A DNA stretch of 26,636 nucleotides from Actinomycetota bacterium (GCA_026392575.1 JAPLBU010000419.1:6033-32668), one strand, 5' to 3'; shown: positions 8,700 to 16,691, numbered from the stretch's first letter. The notes: generated by a model not told the origin, from the sequence alone. Made by a program: numbers and translations.

Positions 8700-9059
8700 T
8701 CGTCCCAGGTGCGGCATTCCGACAGTCACATAGGTGCTTCCGGGAATATGTAGCCCCGTGGATGCTGATTGGGTGCACGGGGGTCGATCACGTGTTGCAG
8801 AGCCATGGGGGGTAAGCGTGAACGGGGCAGTGGAGGCGAATGCTGATCCTCAGCCGATTCTGTTCACACCGGATCCGAAAGGCCGGTCGGGGTCGAGTGC
8901 TCGACTGCTAGGGATAGCGCGTCGCGAGGGCTCAGTGCCCTCGGAACTCAGTGTCGACGCCGTGCCGGTGTTCCGGTGGTTCGCCGGCGTTCGACGAACC
9001 CAGGCTGGCGTCGTGAACGATTTCGCCTCCGCGAGCGATCCTAAACGCCGTATGAAGGC
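8700..9059. other. Intergenic spacer between convergent operons
   Basis: About 360 bp between the dehydrogenase stop and the end of the minus-strand reactivase gene. I see no strong hairpin with a U-tract, no recognisable RNA gene and no clear relic of the missing small reactivase subunit. The only coding candidate is the weak ORF listed separately. Confidence 0.5.
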
Positions 9060-9063
9060 CTAA
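8818..9063 (+). CDS. Doubtful small ORF, unrecognised
   Basis: GTG-started frame of 81 codons (open further upstream to an ATG at 8734). A G-rich stretch (GGGGGG) precedes the GTG. The protein is polar, begins NGAVEANADPQP and ends DPKRRMKA, with no domain I recognise and no membrane segment. It overlaps the end of the convergent minus-strand gene by 4 bp. It could be a fragment of a longer ancestral gene, or chance coding in GC-rich DNA. Confidence 0.2.
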   Translation: MNGAVEANADPQPILFTPDPKGRSGSSARLLGIARREGSVPSELSVDAVPVFRWFAGVRRTQAGVVNDFASASDPKRRMKA

Positions 9064-10757
9064 ATGATTGGTGCCGTTTCAGTTCCCAAGACGACGAGCC
9101 CATAGGCCACTGCCCATCGGTGGCCGAGCGCAGCGGCGACGTCAGCCCGGCCGACCACGCCTGCGCCCAGTGCGGGGTTCAGCGCCTCGAGGATCTCGTC
9201 GTCGCCAGCTGGGCCGCCGATGACGATGACATCGTGCAGGGCATTCTTCTCGCGGTGTCCGGCCAGGATGCGGGACAAGTTCGTCGCAAAGACCTGCCGC
9301 TTGAGCGCGAGCCTGATCGCCCGCCATTCGGCGAGCGCGAGCGTGCGCGAGAAGGGCAGGTCGCCGCTCGGGCCACTGGTGGTGATCCACCCGATGCTCC
9401 CGTGGGGCGCCTGGTCGATGGCGAACCTGCGTTCGCCGGACTCGTCGGAACGGACGAAGGGCGAATCGACACGGGAAGCCGGACCGCGCTTGACCCACTC
9501 GGCAGCCCCGGCCGAGATCGACAGTGTGTGCGCCACGGCCGACGTCATAAGCTCGCCGCAGCCCGCTGCCGTCAGGCTCTCCCCAAGGGGCCCGATGGCA
9601 TCGATCGTGCCCCCCCCGAGGTCCACGACCCACGCATCGGCCGAGACCCCCGGGGTGGTGAGCGCCCCTGCCCGGCTCGCCTGTGCCTCCGAGCCGACCA
9701 TGTCGATCCGCCCGCCCCAGACGTCCGAGAATGCCGCGGCAGGTTCATGAATTCCGGTTGCGGGAGACAGAGCCGCCAGCAGCAGTCGGCGTTCGTGGAC
9801 GGATCCCGACCGCAGGCCCGAAAGCTCGGACAGGTCGTCGAGATCCACCAGCCACAGGTCATCGGTATTGACGGGTGCCTCGCCGGAAAGCAGGTACTGG
9901 CAAACGCCGCCCACCGGTGTCATCGCGATGATCGGCAGGGCGTCCATGAGCGCGATCCGTCTACCGTCACGGAATATGGCGGCCGCCTCGTCGAGGGGCT
10001 CAGACCTGATTTCGGTGGTGTCGCGCCGCCTCCCGATCACGGCGCAGCGGTGCCCGTATGTCATTGCGCAGGCTGCACGGACGTGTCCATGATCCGCAGC
10101 GTCGAGGGCCAGGGCCGAGGCGAGCCAGATGGGGTCCGCCAGCGCACGCACGTGGTTCCCCCCGCGCGCCACTTCGACCGCCACGAGCACGCAGGCGAGT
10201 GTGGCGTCGGCGTCCACGCCGTCGACGATGGGAATGCCGTCGCCTGTGCGAGCCGCCACGAGGGCAGCTTCGTCGCCGGCGAGGAGGACGGCGACCACGT
10301 CATGACCTGCGCCCCGCCATTCCAAGATGCGTTCGACGGTCGACCGGTAACCGAGCGGATCGCGGGCCACCAGAACCACGGGCCCGAGGGAGGACGACGG
10401 AATGCCGCCGGTCGCATCCCAGGGATGCCCAACGGCCGCACCATTGCCGGCCGGAGTGGCAACGCCGCTGGAGAGCAGGGTGACGACGCCGGTGTCCGGT
10501 TTCATGGTGGGGACGTCGATCCGCCGCGTGTGCACCGGAACCTGAGGGGTCATCAGCACTCGCTCAACCGGCGACCCTGAGCGCCTCTCGAGGCGGTTGA
10601 GCAGGGCAGCGGCGCCACGCGCGGACTCGGCGGACCCCTTCGCACCGCGGGTCGGGGCCCGATCCCACGCGACGGGCAAGGGTGGTTCGACAGACGAATC
10701 CGCGATGACGATCTCCGTCGTCGAGTTGCCGATGTCGACCCCCGCGACGATCGTCAC
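9060..10757 (-). CDS. pduG: Diol/glycerol dehydratase reactivase, large subunit (PduG/DdrA-like)
   Basis: A 565-aa ASKHA-fold (Hsp70-like) ATPase that exchanges damaged cobalamin out of B12-dependent diol dehydratases. The N-terminal phosphate loop is VAGVDIGNSTTEIVIAD, and a second phosphate motif is VVDLGGGTIDAIG. A swivelling domain is expected between. It is shorter than the roughly 610-aa enterobacterial proteins. Its GTG start overlaps the stop of the dehydratase small subunit (GTGA, 10754-10757), so it is made with its client enzyme. The partner small reactivase subunit (PduH/DdrB/GdrB), usually encoded nearby, is not found in the window. It may lie elsewhere, or the dehydratase may be serviced by the large subunit alone. 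Confidence 0.9.
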   Translation of the reverse strand: MTIVAGVDIGNSTTEIVIADSSVEPPLPVAWDRAPTRGAKGSAESARGAAALLNRLERRSGSPVERVLMTPQVPVHTRRIDVPTMKPDTGVVTLLSSGVATPAGNGAAVGHPWDATGGIPSSSLGPVVLVARDPLGYRSTVERILEWRGAGHDVVAVLLAGDEAALVAARTGDGIPIVDGVDADATLACVLVAVEVARGGNHVRALADPIWLASALALDAADHGHVRAACAMTYGHRCAVIGRRRDTTEIRSEPLDEAAAIFRDGRRIALMDALPIIAMTPVGGVCQYLLSGEAPVNTDDLWLVDLDDLSELSGLRSGSVHERRLLLAALSPATGIHEPAAAFSDVWGGRIDMVGSEAQASRAGALTTPGVSADAWVVDLGGGTIDAIGPLGESLTAAGCGELMTSAVAHTLSISAGAAEWVKRGPASRVDSPFVRSDESGERRFAIDQAPHGSIGWITTSGPSGDLPFSRTLALAEWRAIRLALKRQVFATNLSRILAGHREKNALHDVIVIGGPAGDDEILEALNPALGAGVVGRADVAAALGHRWAVAYGLVVLGTETAPII

Positions 10758-11110
10758 CTCAGGAGGCCCCGCTCGAGGTAGATGCCGGCGGCCTCGCGCA
10801 CGAGGGCGGCATTGAGCACGGCGCCGCGGGCCTCGAGGTCGGCGGCGACTGCCTCGAAATCCTCGCGCGTGGACCGCCGTGGGCGAAGCGCCTCGTAGAT
10901 GCCCATGACCAGCGAGTCAGGCAGCAACGCCAACTCGGCTGCACGGCGGAAGTTGGCCGCCAATTGCGGATTGCCGTGCTCCTCGGCGATCTGGGCCTGG
11001 ATCTCGAGGGTCTGCGGGTGGATGCGGACGTCCTCGATGTCGACGTCGCCGGCCCGGAGCGCGTCCAGGGTCACCTCGGAGACGGGTCGTCCCGACTTGG
11101 CGAGAGTCAC
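10754..11110 (-). CDS. pduE: B12-dependent diol/glycerol dehydratase, small subunit (PduE-like)
   Basis: A 118-aa gamma subunit. Typical family phrases are DVRIHPQTLEIQAQIAEEHG, NFRRAAELALLPD, IYEALRPRRST and AALVREAAGIYLERG. The GTG at 11110 is chosen because it overlaps the stop of the large-medium gene (GTGA) and places the family's conserved start region directly at the N-terminus; a longer reading would overlap that gene further. PduE proteins of classical Pdu microcompartments carry a helical N-terminal targeting extension. This one begins almost directly with the core (SGRPVSEVTLDALRAGDV), so no such signal is seen. Confidence 0.92.
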   Translation of the reverse strand: MTLAKSGRPVSEVTLDALRAGDVDIEDVRIHPQTLEIQAQIAEEHGNPQLAANFRRAAELALLPDSLVMGIYEALRPRRSTREDFEAVAADLEARGAVLNAALVREAAGIYLERGLLR

Positions 11111-13371
11111 GGTGCCACTCCTTCCAGGGACATGAGCTCGGGTCGGGCCGTCGGGCCGCACCACTGACGTTCAATCGCTACGAGCGACACGACGGTCGTG
11201 TGGTAGCGGGCTTCGATGGCCTCGTCGGAGTAGGGATTGCGCTCGGGCTCGGGGGTGGCGCCCTTGGCATGACGCCCGGCGTTGATGCCCATCTGCCGGT
11301 AGGAGGCCCGCGTCAGGGAAGGAGCGACGCTGTAGAGCTCGAGATTCGCAAGCGGAGTGAGGTCTCGACGGTGGATGAGTGCGGTTCCCTTGGCCTGCAG
11401 CCCGATGCCGATGCCTGACCCTGCCATCCGTGCGGCCGTCAGGCCGATGAGGCCGAGGTCGATCGTGTCGTTCACGCGCACGATGCGACCGACGCAGCCC
11501 TCCTCCTCCAGGCCGGCGAGCAGTTCATCAAGGGCCTGGGTGACCGTGAGTCCCGACAGTGTCCGCCAGATGGCGCGCCCGGCTGCGGGTGACAGGCCGA
11601 TGACGACGTCGCGTGGGTCGTGGCCGGCCGTGGCCGGCCCGACCGCGGTGAGCGCGGCACTGCGGTAGGAGCCCTGCTCCACGCGCAGGTCTTCGACGGA
11701 GCGCTCCTGCCGGATCGCGTCGATCTCGGCCTGGCGCTGAGGCGTGGGGACGTAGCCCGTGCCGGGGCCGGCGTAGTCATTGGGATCCGTGACGAGCGAG
11801 AGCACCTCCATGTCCTCGGTGAAGATCGCCGCGGTCTGTAGGTAGTCCCCGTGGACTCGCGCATGAAGCATGTCCAGCAAGCGTTCTGCCTCGATCTCGT
11901 AGCCGGCCTCGTCCAGGGCCAGGACGACGTCGAGCATCGTCACGTTCGTGTCGCGGATGAGCCGCGAGGCGGTGAGTGGCGTCATGAGATCGGCATCGGG
12001 GACGTCCTTGCTGCCGGCGGCGTCCACCGCCTGTGCCATCCAGGCTTCGGTGAAGTCGCCCAGTCCCAGGATCCGATAGACGTCGCGGACGGCCTCGACG
12101 GCCCGCTGCCGCAGCGCCGCCACGTGGGGCTCGGCCGCCGTGCGCAGGCCACCGTCGACGCCCCAGTCGCGCTGCATCGCCAGGAAGTCGTCGATGTCCT
12201 CGGCGTTCCACTGGCTTGGGCCGAACATGTTGTCGTAGCGCTGGATGGAGCCGAAGCCGCTGCAGATGAAGTCGGAGCCACCGATGAAGATCGGGTGGGT
12301 GCGAGACGTGCGCCGGACGTCGGACTCGCTCATCAGGGCGTCGTTCCCCGTGCACGCCTCGAGGTTGCGCAGCATCACCATCAGGTTCTCGGCCATCAGG
12401 CTGCGCACCCCGCCAGGGACCGCACCGGCCACGGATGCCGAGTCGATGCCGCCGTTCTGCACGCCCTGTGACCCGATGGCCCGAGCGAGGGCCACGCACC
12501 GCGCCTCGAGGTAGAACATGGACCGGCCCTCGGCGCTGCCCATCAGCGCTTCGGCGCCGCCGCCCGAGGTCACCCGCATCTTGATGCCGCGACTTGCGTA
12601 GGCCGAGGTCAGGAAGGCCTTCGACCAGGGGGTGTCGTCGCCGTCGATGAAGATCTGCTCGGTGCCGTAGAGCGATACGGTCTCGGCGTACGACACGAGT
12701 CCGCGCATCCCCATCTCCAGCTCGAGGGCCTCCTCGACGGAGCACTGGACGAGAATTCCCCGCGACGCGACTGCCGCGCCGATGCTGACCGCGATCGCGT
12801 TGGAGGGGGCGTCACCGAGGACGGGAACCGTCGTCTCGATCTCGCGGAACCCGAACGCGGCAGCCGTGGCGGCGTCGGCGGCGAGCAGCAGCGGATCGTC
12901 GGAACGGTTCGTGACGTGTGCTTGGTTGCTGGGCGTGCGACGCGCCCGGCACTTCGTCATCGCGATAACCAGTTCGGCCGGTCGCAGGAGTGCGAGCACC
13001 TGCGCGAGCTTGGCCGGCGTCATGCCGGCCGCGAGGCGGACGACCTCGGCGCGAGACGTTCCCAGGTCCACGATCATGCGGGCGAACGCCAGGTTGTCGA
13101 TGGCCATCGCCTCGGCGGCCACCCCGAGGTCGAGACCGTGCACGGAGATGAAGGTGTCGATGATGTCGAACTGCGCCGCGGCCCGGAAGTCCATCTCGAC
13201 GACCCGGCCGTCGACGATGCTCAGCGACGGCTGCGGGTCCGCGGGGGAATCGAAGGCGATCAGGCCGAGCGAGGCGTCCTCGACGGCGAACCCGTCGAGA
13301 TTGACGCGCTGCTGATCCATGAAGCGGAATCGGCCGATCGGCTGCCTGGGCTCCCGCTCGTCGACGGTCAT
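11107..13371 (-). CDS. pduCD: B12-dependent diol/glycerol dehydratase, fused large and medium subunits (PduC-PduD)
   Basis: A 754-aa protein. Residues about 10-563 are the large (alpha) TIM-barrel subunit; about 585-735 are the medium (beta) subunit (VVIGLSPAAGRAI, GLEEEGCVGRIVRV, GSGIGIGLQAKGTALIH, LTPLANLELY, YRQMGINAGRHAKG). The catalytic residues of Klebsiella diol dehydratase (Gln141, His143, Glu170, Glu221, Gln296, Asp335, Ser362) all match here at +9: Q150, H152, E179, E230, Q305, D344, S371. The enzyme converts 1,2-propanediol or glycerol to propionaldehyde or 3-hydroxypropionaldehyde through adenosylcobalamin radicals. The linker (about 555-585) has no amphipathic targeting helix like that on enterobacterial PduD. 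ATG at 13371 overlaps the stop of the HbpS-like gene (ATGA). Diol versus glycerol preference cannot be settled by reading. Confidence 0.95.
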   Translation of the reverse strand: MTVDEREPRQPIGRFRFMDQQRVNLDGFAVEDASLGLIAFDSPADPQPSLSIVDGRVVEMDFRAAAQFDIIDTFISVHGLDLGVAAEAMAIDNLAFARMIVDLGTSRAEVVRLAAGMTPAKLAQVLALLRPAELVIAMTKCRARRTPSNQAHVTNRSDDPLLLAADAATAAAFGFREIETTVPVLGDAPSNAIAVSIGAAVASRGILVQCSVEEALELEMGMRGLVSYAETVSLYGTEQIFIDGDDTPWSKAFLTSAYASRGIKMRVTSGGGAEALMGSAEGRSMFYLEARCVALARAIGSQGVQNGGIDSASVAGAVPGGVRSLMAENLMVMLRNLEACTGNDALMSESDVRRTSRTHPIFIGGSDFICSGFGSIQRYDNMFGPSQWNAEDIDDFLAMQRDWGVDGGLRTAAEPHVAALRQRAVEAVRDVYRILGLGDFTEAWMAQAVDAAGSKDVPDADLMTPLTASRLIRDTNVTMLDVVLALDEAGYEIEAERLLDMLHARVHGDYLQTAAIFTEDMEVLSLVTDPNDYAGPGTGYVPTPQRQAEIDAIRQERSVEDLRVEQGSYRSAALTAVGPATAGHDPRDVVIGLSPAAGRAIWRTLSGLTVTQALDELLAGLEEEGCVGRIVRVNDTIDLGLIGLTAARMAGSGIGIGLQAKGTALIHRRDLTPLANLELYSVAPSLTRASYRQMGINAGRHAKGATPEPERNPYSDEAIEARYHTTVVSLVAIERQWCGPTARPELMSLEGVAP

Positions 13372-13802
13372 GCGTGAACCTCGTCCTCGAAGGTTGCGGC
13401 GGCGGCCTCGGCGGCTGTCCTGTCCTGGGTGGCGCTTCCGCCGCTGACTCCGACGGCACCCACGACGCGATCGCCGTCCCACAGTGGGACGCCGCCCGCG
13501 AAGGCGATGTATCGGCCTTGATCGGCAGAGTTCATGCCCGCGAGGTCGGCGCCGGGCTGCACGAGGGGGGTGAGCTCATGCGTGGCGATCCGGTGGGCCA
13601 CGGCCGTGAAGGCCTTGTCACGCGCGAGGACTGGCCCGGCGATCTCCGCCCCGTCCATGCGTTCGAAGGAGATGAGGTGGCCGCCGGCATCGACGATCGC
13701 GACGGACACCAGCGCGCCTGCGGCGCTCGCTGACACCCGTGCGGCCCCGCTCATGCGCTGCGCGAGGTCTAGGTCCACCTCGTGTCGGGTCACGCGTGCC
13801 AT
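13368..13802 (-). CDS. HbpS/GlcG-like protein (PF03928-type domain)
   Basis: A 144-aa single-domain protein of the GlcG/HbpS family, the same fold as the C-terminal domain of PduO. It has the family signature SVAIVDAGGHLISFERMDGA, a central segment LARDKAFTAVAHRI, and GGVPLWDGDRVVGAVGVSGGSATQD near the end. Family members bind haem or corrinoid, and the domain recurs in B12-dependent diol dehydratase operons. The N-terminus overlaps the amidase end by 13 bp, and its stop overlaps the dehydratase ATG, so expression is tightly coupled to the dehydratase. A role in cofactor handling is inference. Confidence 0.85.
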   Translation of the reverse strand: MARVTRHEVDLDLAQRMSGAARVSASAAGALVSVAIVDAGGHLISFERMDGAEIAGPVLARDKAFTAVAHRIATHELTPLVQPGADLAGMNSADQGRYIAFAGGVPLWDGDRVVGAVGVSGGSATQDRTAAEAAAATFEDEVHA

Positions 13803-14815
13803 GATGCCGCCTTCCGTCGCAGTTCCGCGTGCTTGCCGTCCATGGCGATCGCGCCACCGAGTACTGACTTCGGGACCTTGCAGACCACTGTGTAGGCGGT
13901 GTCGACGACGTTCGCGATGGGGGTCAGTGCCGTCTGCGAGACGAATTGGTAGGAGTCGATGGCGCTCTGCCCCGTCAGCTCAGCCACCCAGAGCACCATC
14001 TGGTGGTGGGCGATGCGGAAGGCGTCCTCCAGCGGACGCGCCGACCCGGTGGTCATGATGTAGCCGTCGCTCTCGATCCGGGGCCAGGCCGTGGGTCGGC
14101 CGCGCACGACGTCGAGGATGACCGTGGTGTCCATTGCACACTCGACGGCGACGCCGCAGGTCTCTCCCTCGCCCTGTCGCGCGTGTCCGTCGCCAAGGCT
14201 GAAGAGAGCCCCCTCGACGTTGACGCCGAGGTAGCACGTCACCCCCGCCCGCATCTCCGGTGTGTCCATGTTGCCGCCCCAGTCGCCGGGGGCCAAGGAC
14301 GAGCGCACCTCGCTCAATGCGGGCGCCACGCCGACGGTGCCATGCATCGGATCGAGGGGAAGGGCTGCGGTGAACGGGGTATCGGCGGCAAGGTAGCGGA
14401 CCACGGACTCCGCTCGGTCGATCTCGTAGATCCAGGTGCGCTCGAGCAGGGAGGTGTGCAGCATCGCGGTCATCGGAGTCGAGGTGAGCGCTCCGAAGAA
14501 CGGGACCGTTGAGCTGACGCCCCACGATTCGCGAGGCTCGATGGAGACGAAATGCACGGCGAGGGTGTCGCCGAGCATGGCGCCCTCGACGTAGAAGGGT
14601 CCGGACTGGGGATTCAGCAGCCGCGGGTCGCAGACTTCGCTGGCCATGTCAGAAGTCGAGCGCACGCGCCCGCCGAAACAGTCCATCGTCCAAGTCGACA
14701 GCAGGGTTCCGGGCCGTATCGACGCCACCGGAGCGACCCCGCCGAAGGTGTAGGTGTAGGTCGTGGGGTCCGCGCCGGCATCGGGCTCCCACCGGAATTC
14801 CTGCGGTGCGGTCAC
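13790..14815 (-). CDS. fmdA: Acetamidase/formamidase family hydrolase (FmdA/AmdA)
   Basis: A 341-aa FmdA/AmdA-family amide hydrolase. Hallmarks are the aspartate in TWTMDCFGGRV, the segment NPQSGPFYVEGA, the central GDWGGNMDTPE, and the motif at residues 208-218 (GDGHARQGEGE) followed by CGVAVEC. The start is GTG at 14815 because GGAG lies 6 nt upstream of it on the minus strand (14822-14825); the longer TTG reading from 14827 would overlap that ribosome site. Family members release ammonia from formamide, acetamide or similar small amides in the cytoplasm. It sits between the permease and the B12 dehydratase genes, so its substrate is probably taken up or produced in the same pathway. It could also act on an amide of an amino alcohol; no direct evidence separates these. 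Confidence 0.9.
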   Translation of the reverse strand: MTAPQEFRWEPDAGADPTTYTYTFGGVAPVASIRPGTLLSTWTMDCFGGRVRSTSDMASEVCDPRLLNPQSGPFYVEGAMLGDTLAVHFVSIEPRESWGVSSTVPFFGALTSTPMTAMLHTSLLERTWIYEIDRAESVVRYLAADTPFTAALPLDPMHGTVGVAPALSEVRSSLAPGDWGGNMDTPEMRAGVTCYLGVNVEGALFSLGDGHARQGEGETCGVAVECAMDTTVILDVVRGRPTAWPRIESDGYIMTTGSARPLEDAFRIAHHQMVLWVAELTGQSAIDSYQFVSQTALTPIANVVDTAYTVVCKVPKSVLGGAIAMDGKHAELRRKAASWHA

Positions 14816-14855
14816 GGTTCGCTCCAAGGGGTCGCGGGTTGCGTCAGTGGGAACA

Positions 14856-14897
14856 GCATGAGGGGTGCATGGCCGACTGGCGATGCACCCCTCATGC
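14856..14897 (-). terminator. Intercistronic hairpin between permease and amidase genes
   Basis: Perfect 15-bp inverted repeat (GCATGAGGGGTGCAT and its complement) around a 12-nt loop, 11 bp downstream of the permease stop. No U-tract is seen in the direction of transcription, so partial termination or mRNA processing that lowers downstream expression is more likely than full termination. Confidence 0.7.
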
Positions 14898-14908
14898 CGT
14901 GAGCGTGC

Positions 14909-16522
14909 TCAGACGCGCTCGTGCGCCTCTTCGATCGTCGTGCGCCCGATCTCCGCATAGATCTCCGGCCTCTTGGCCTTGAGGTAGAGCGCGTATACGA
15001 CGCCGATCCCGAACAGGCCGACGATGTAGTACGGCATCCACTGGAACACCATGCTGTCGGCGGCGAGGCCGGCCGCGAAGTTGCGGTTCGACCACAGCAG
15101 CCACAGGACGTACAGCATGCCGGCGGCGCCGATGAGCGGCGCCACGAAGGTCGACAAGAAGTTGCCCTTGTGCACCTTCTTGACCCAGAAGAACCAGAGC
15201 ACCGCTATCGACGTTATCGACTGGACGATGAGTACCATCGCCGTTCCGATGATGGCAAGCAGGCCGTACACGTTGACGTAGGGGATCAAGTCAGGCGTGG
15301 CGACCGGATTGCCGTTGGCGTCCGCCACGTAGACGTTCGTGAACAGCTGGAACAGCACCAGCAGCAGGATCGTGATGCCCGTCTGGGTGAACGAGGCGAT
15401 CGCGGGGGACCCGTGCTTGTGGTTCACGTGGCCCAGGGTTCTGCGCACGACGGGAGCCACGCTCTCGCGGCCCATCGCGTACAGGTATCGCGCCGCTGCG
15501 TTGTGGAAGGCAAGCGCGCACGCGAAGGATCCGAGGACGACGAGGAACTTGTAGACATTGACCATGAAGCCACCGAAGTTCTGGTCGACAAGCCCGATCC
15601 ACAGGTCGATCGGGCTCGCGCCGGCGGAGAGTTCGACGGACGCCTGCGCGCCGTTGCCCACGACGACCATCCAGGACAGGAACGTGTAGAAGATCCCCAG
15701 GCCGATCACCGCGATCATGGTGGCGAGGGGGACGTTGCGCTTCGGGTTCTTGGACTCCTCGCCGTACACGGCGGTGGTCTCGTATCCGATCCAGGACCAG
15801 AACGCGAAGAAGATGCCGATGGCTGCGATACCGGCGGCCGCACCGGACCCGTAGGCGTCTGCTGGCAGGGAGACGAAGGCTGCGGCCGGACTGACCGTAT
15901 CGGCGACCATGAAGCCGTCCGGCCCGCCCTTGAAGAGCACCGAGACGCCGAGCGCGGTCAGGAGCAGCACCTCGCAGATGAGCGTGACGCCGAGGATGCC
16001 AGCGGCGAGGGTCACCGAGTAGTAGGTCAGAGCCGCGATGACGAGGCAGGCGATGATGCCGATGATGAGCCAGTGGACGTTGAAGCCCATAGGCGCGAGC
16101 ACGTAGTCGGATGCGAAGTACGCGAACGCTCCGATGAGGGACCCCTCGAACACGATGTAGGCCACTGCCGCCAGCATCCCGGACGCCATGCCCCAGACCT
16201 GGCCCAGGCCGTGGGAGATGAACCCGTAGAAGGCGCCGGCAGTGGTGACGTGGCGGGCCATCGCGACGAAGCCCACCGTGAAGATGGCGAGCACGATCAT
16301 CGCGAACAGGTAGCCACCCGATGCGCCGATGCCGTTGCCGTAGCCGACGGCGATCGGGACGTTGAATGTCATGGCCGTGATGGGCGCGGCGTTGGCCACC
16401 GCCATGAACAGGACACCGAGCAGGCCGACCGCGCCGGCCTTCAGCCGGGCAGCGTCCTTTTCGGGAACGACGTGGTCGCCGGGCAGGGCGTGGGGCCCGT
16501 CCTCGATGTTGCTCGTAGTCAT
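14909..16522 (-). CDS. APC-superfamily amino acid/amine permease
   Basis: A 537-aa integral membrane transporter with about 12 hydrophobic segments. The first membrane segment region reads GAVGLLGVLFMAVANAAPITAM, the start typical of APC-superfamily transporters with the broken TM1 helix; later segments include FFAFWSWIGYETTAVYGEE, a TM6-type APC motif. Both tails are polar and predicted cytoplasmic. The ATG at 16522 is preceded by AAAGGA spaced about 6 nt. It is the first gene of the minus-strand operon and is divergent from the microcompartment operon, so it probably imports the locus substrate: an amino alcohol, aminoacetone or an amide derivative (inference). Permeases of this superfamily are typical of amine-utilisation microcompartment loci. 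Confidence 0.88.
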   Translation of the reverse strand: MTTSNIEDGPHALPGDHVVPEKDAARLKAGAVGLLGVLFMAVANAAPITAMTFNVPIAVGYGNGIGASGGYLFAMIVLAIFTVGFVAMARHVTTAGAFYGFISHGLGQVWGMASGMLAAVAYIVFEGSLIGAFAYFASDYVLAPMGFNVHWLIIGIIACLVIAALTYYSVTLAAGILGVTLICEVLLLTALGVSVLFKGGPDGFMVADTVSPAAAFVSLPADAYGSGAAAGIAAIGIFFAFWSWIGYETTAVYGEESKNPKRNVPLATMIAVIGLGIFYTFLSWMVVVGNGAQASVELSAGASPIDLWIGLVDQNFGGFMVNVYKFLVVLGSFACALAFHNAAARYLYAMGRESVAPVVRRTLGHVNHKHGSPAIASFTQTGITILLLVLFQLFTNVYVADANGNPVATPDLIPYVNVYGLLAIIGTAMVLIVQSITSIAVLWFFWVKKVHKGNFLSTFVAPLIGAAGMLYVLWLLWSNRNFAAGLAADSMVFQWMPYYIVGLFGIGVVYALYLKAKRPEIYAEIGRTTIEEAHERV

Positions 16523-16582
16523 GGACCATCCTTTCGGACGAAGACCTGCGTGATGCAGATCACGTGCGCCGGATTATCGCGC

Positions 16583-16598
16583 TAACGGCGGACCGTTA
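16583..16598. promoter_or_regulatory. Inverted repeat TAACGG-N4-CCGTTA
   Basis: Perfect 6-bp arms separated by CGGA. The site lies within the probable 5' leader of the minus-strand permease mRNA, about 60 bp upstream of its ATG. It shares a GACCGT(A/T)A half-site with the dyad at 16649-16671, which suggests the same protein could bind both. Confidence 0.4.
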
Positions 16599-16648
16599 CA
16601 AGCATTTTCCACTATTCCGGTCTGGAATTCTTCCAACACTTATGTCAA

Positions 16649-16671
16649 TACGGTCTAGCTTCTTGACCGTA
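16649..16671. promoter_or_regulatory. Candidate GntR operator TACGGTC-N9-GACCGTA
   Basis: Perfect 7-bp arms with a 9-bp spacer, 23 bp in total, roughly two helical turns, suiting a dimeric repressor. The right arm overlaps the -35 candidate TTGACC (16663-16668) facing the microcompartment operon, and the left arm abuts TTGACA facing the permease. A repressor here could shut both directions. The linked GntR/HutC gene is the likely binder; this is inferred from position and symmetry only. Confidence 0.5.
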
Positions 16672-16691
16672 ATCCGCCGAATACCTATGCG
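16663..16691 (+). promoter_or_regulatory. Candidate distal promoter for the microcompartment operon
   Basis: TTGACC (16663-16668), 17-bp spacer, TATGCG (16686-16691). The -35 lies inside the dyad at 16649-16671, a usual arrangement for a repressed promoter. The -10 is only a fair match. Confidence 0.35.

Noticed and set aside
8700..9059. Possible small reactivase subunit (PduH/GdrB)
   Set aside because: Neither strand shows the family's GIEEEG-type start or its central histidine region; the one small ORF does not resemble it.
9120..10580. Long plus-strand open frame opposite the reactivase gene
   Set aside because: No domain, Arg/Pro/Gly-rich; the minus strand carries clear ATPase motifs in the same place.
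14921..16585. Very long open frame on the plus strand opposite the permease
   Set aside because: It is antisense to a clear membrane transporter with consistent family motifs; the translation is Asp/Arg/Glu/His-rich low-complexity text typical of the reverse strand of GC-rich genes.
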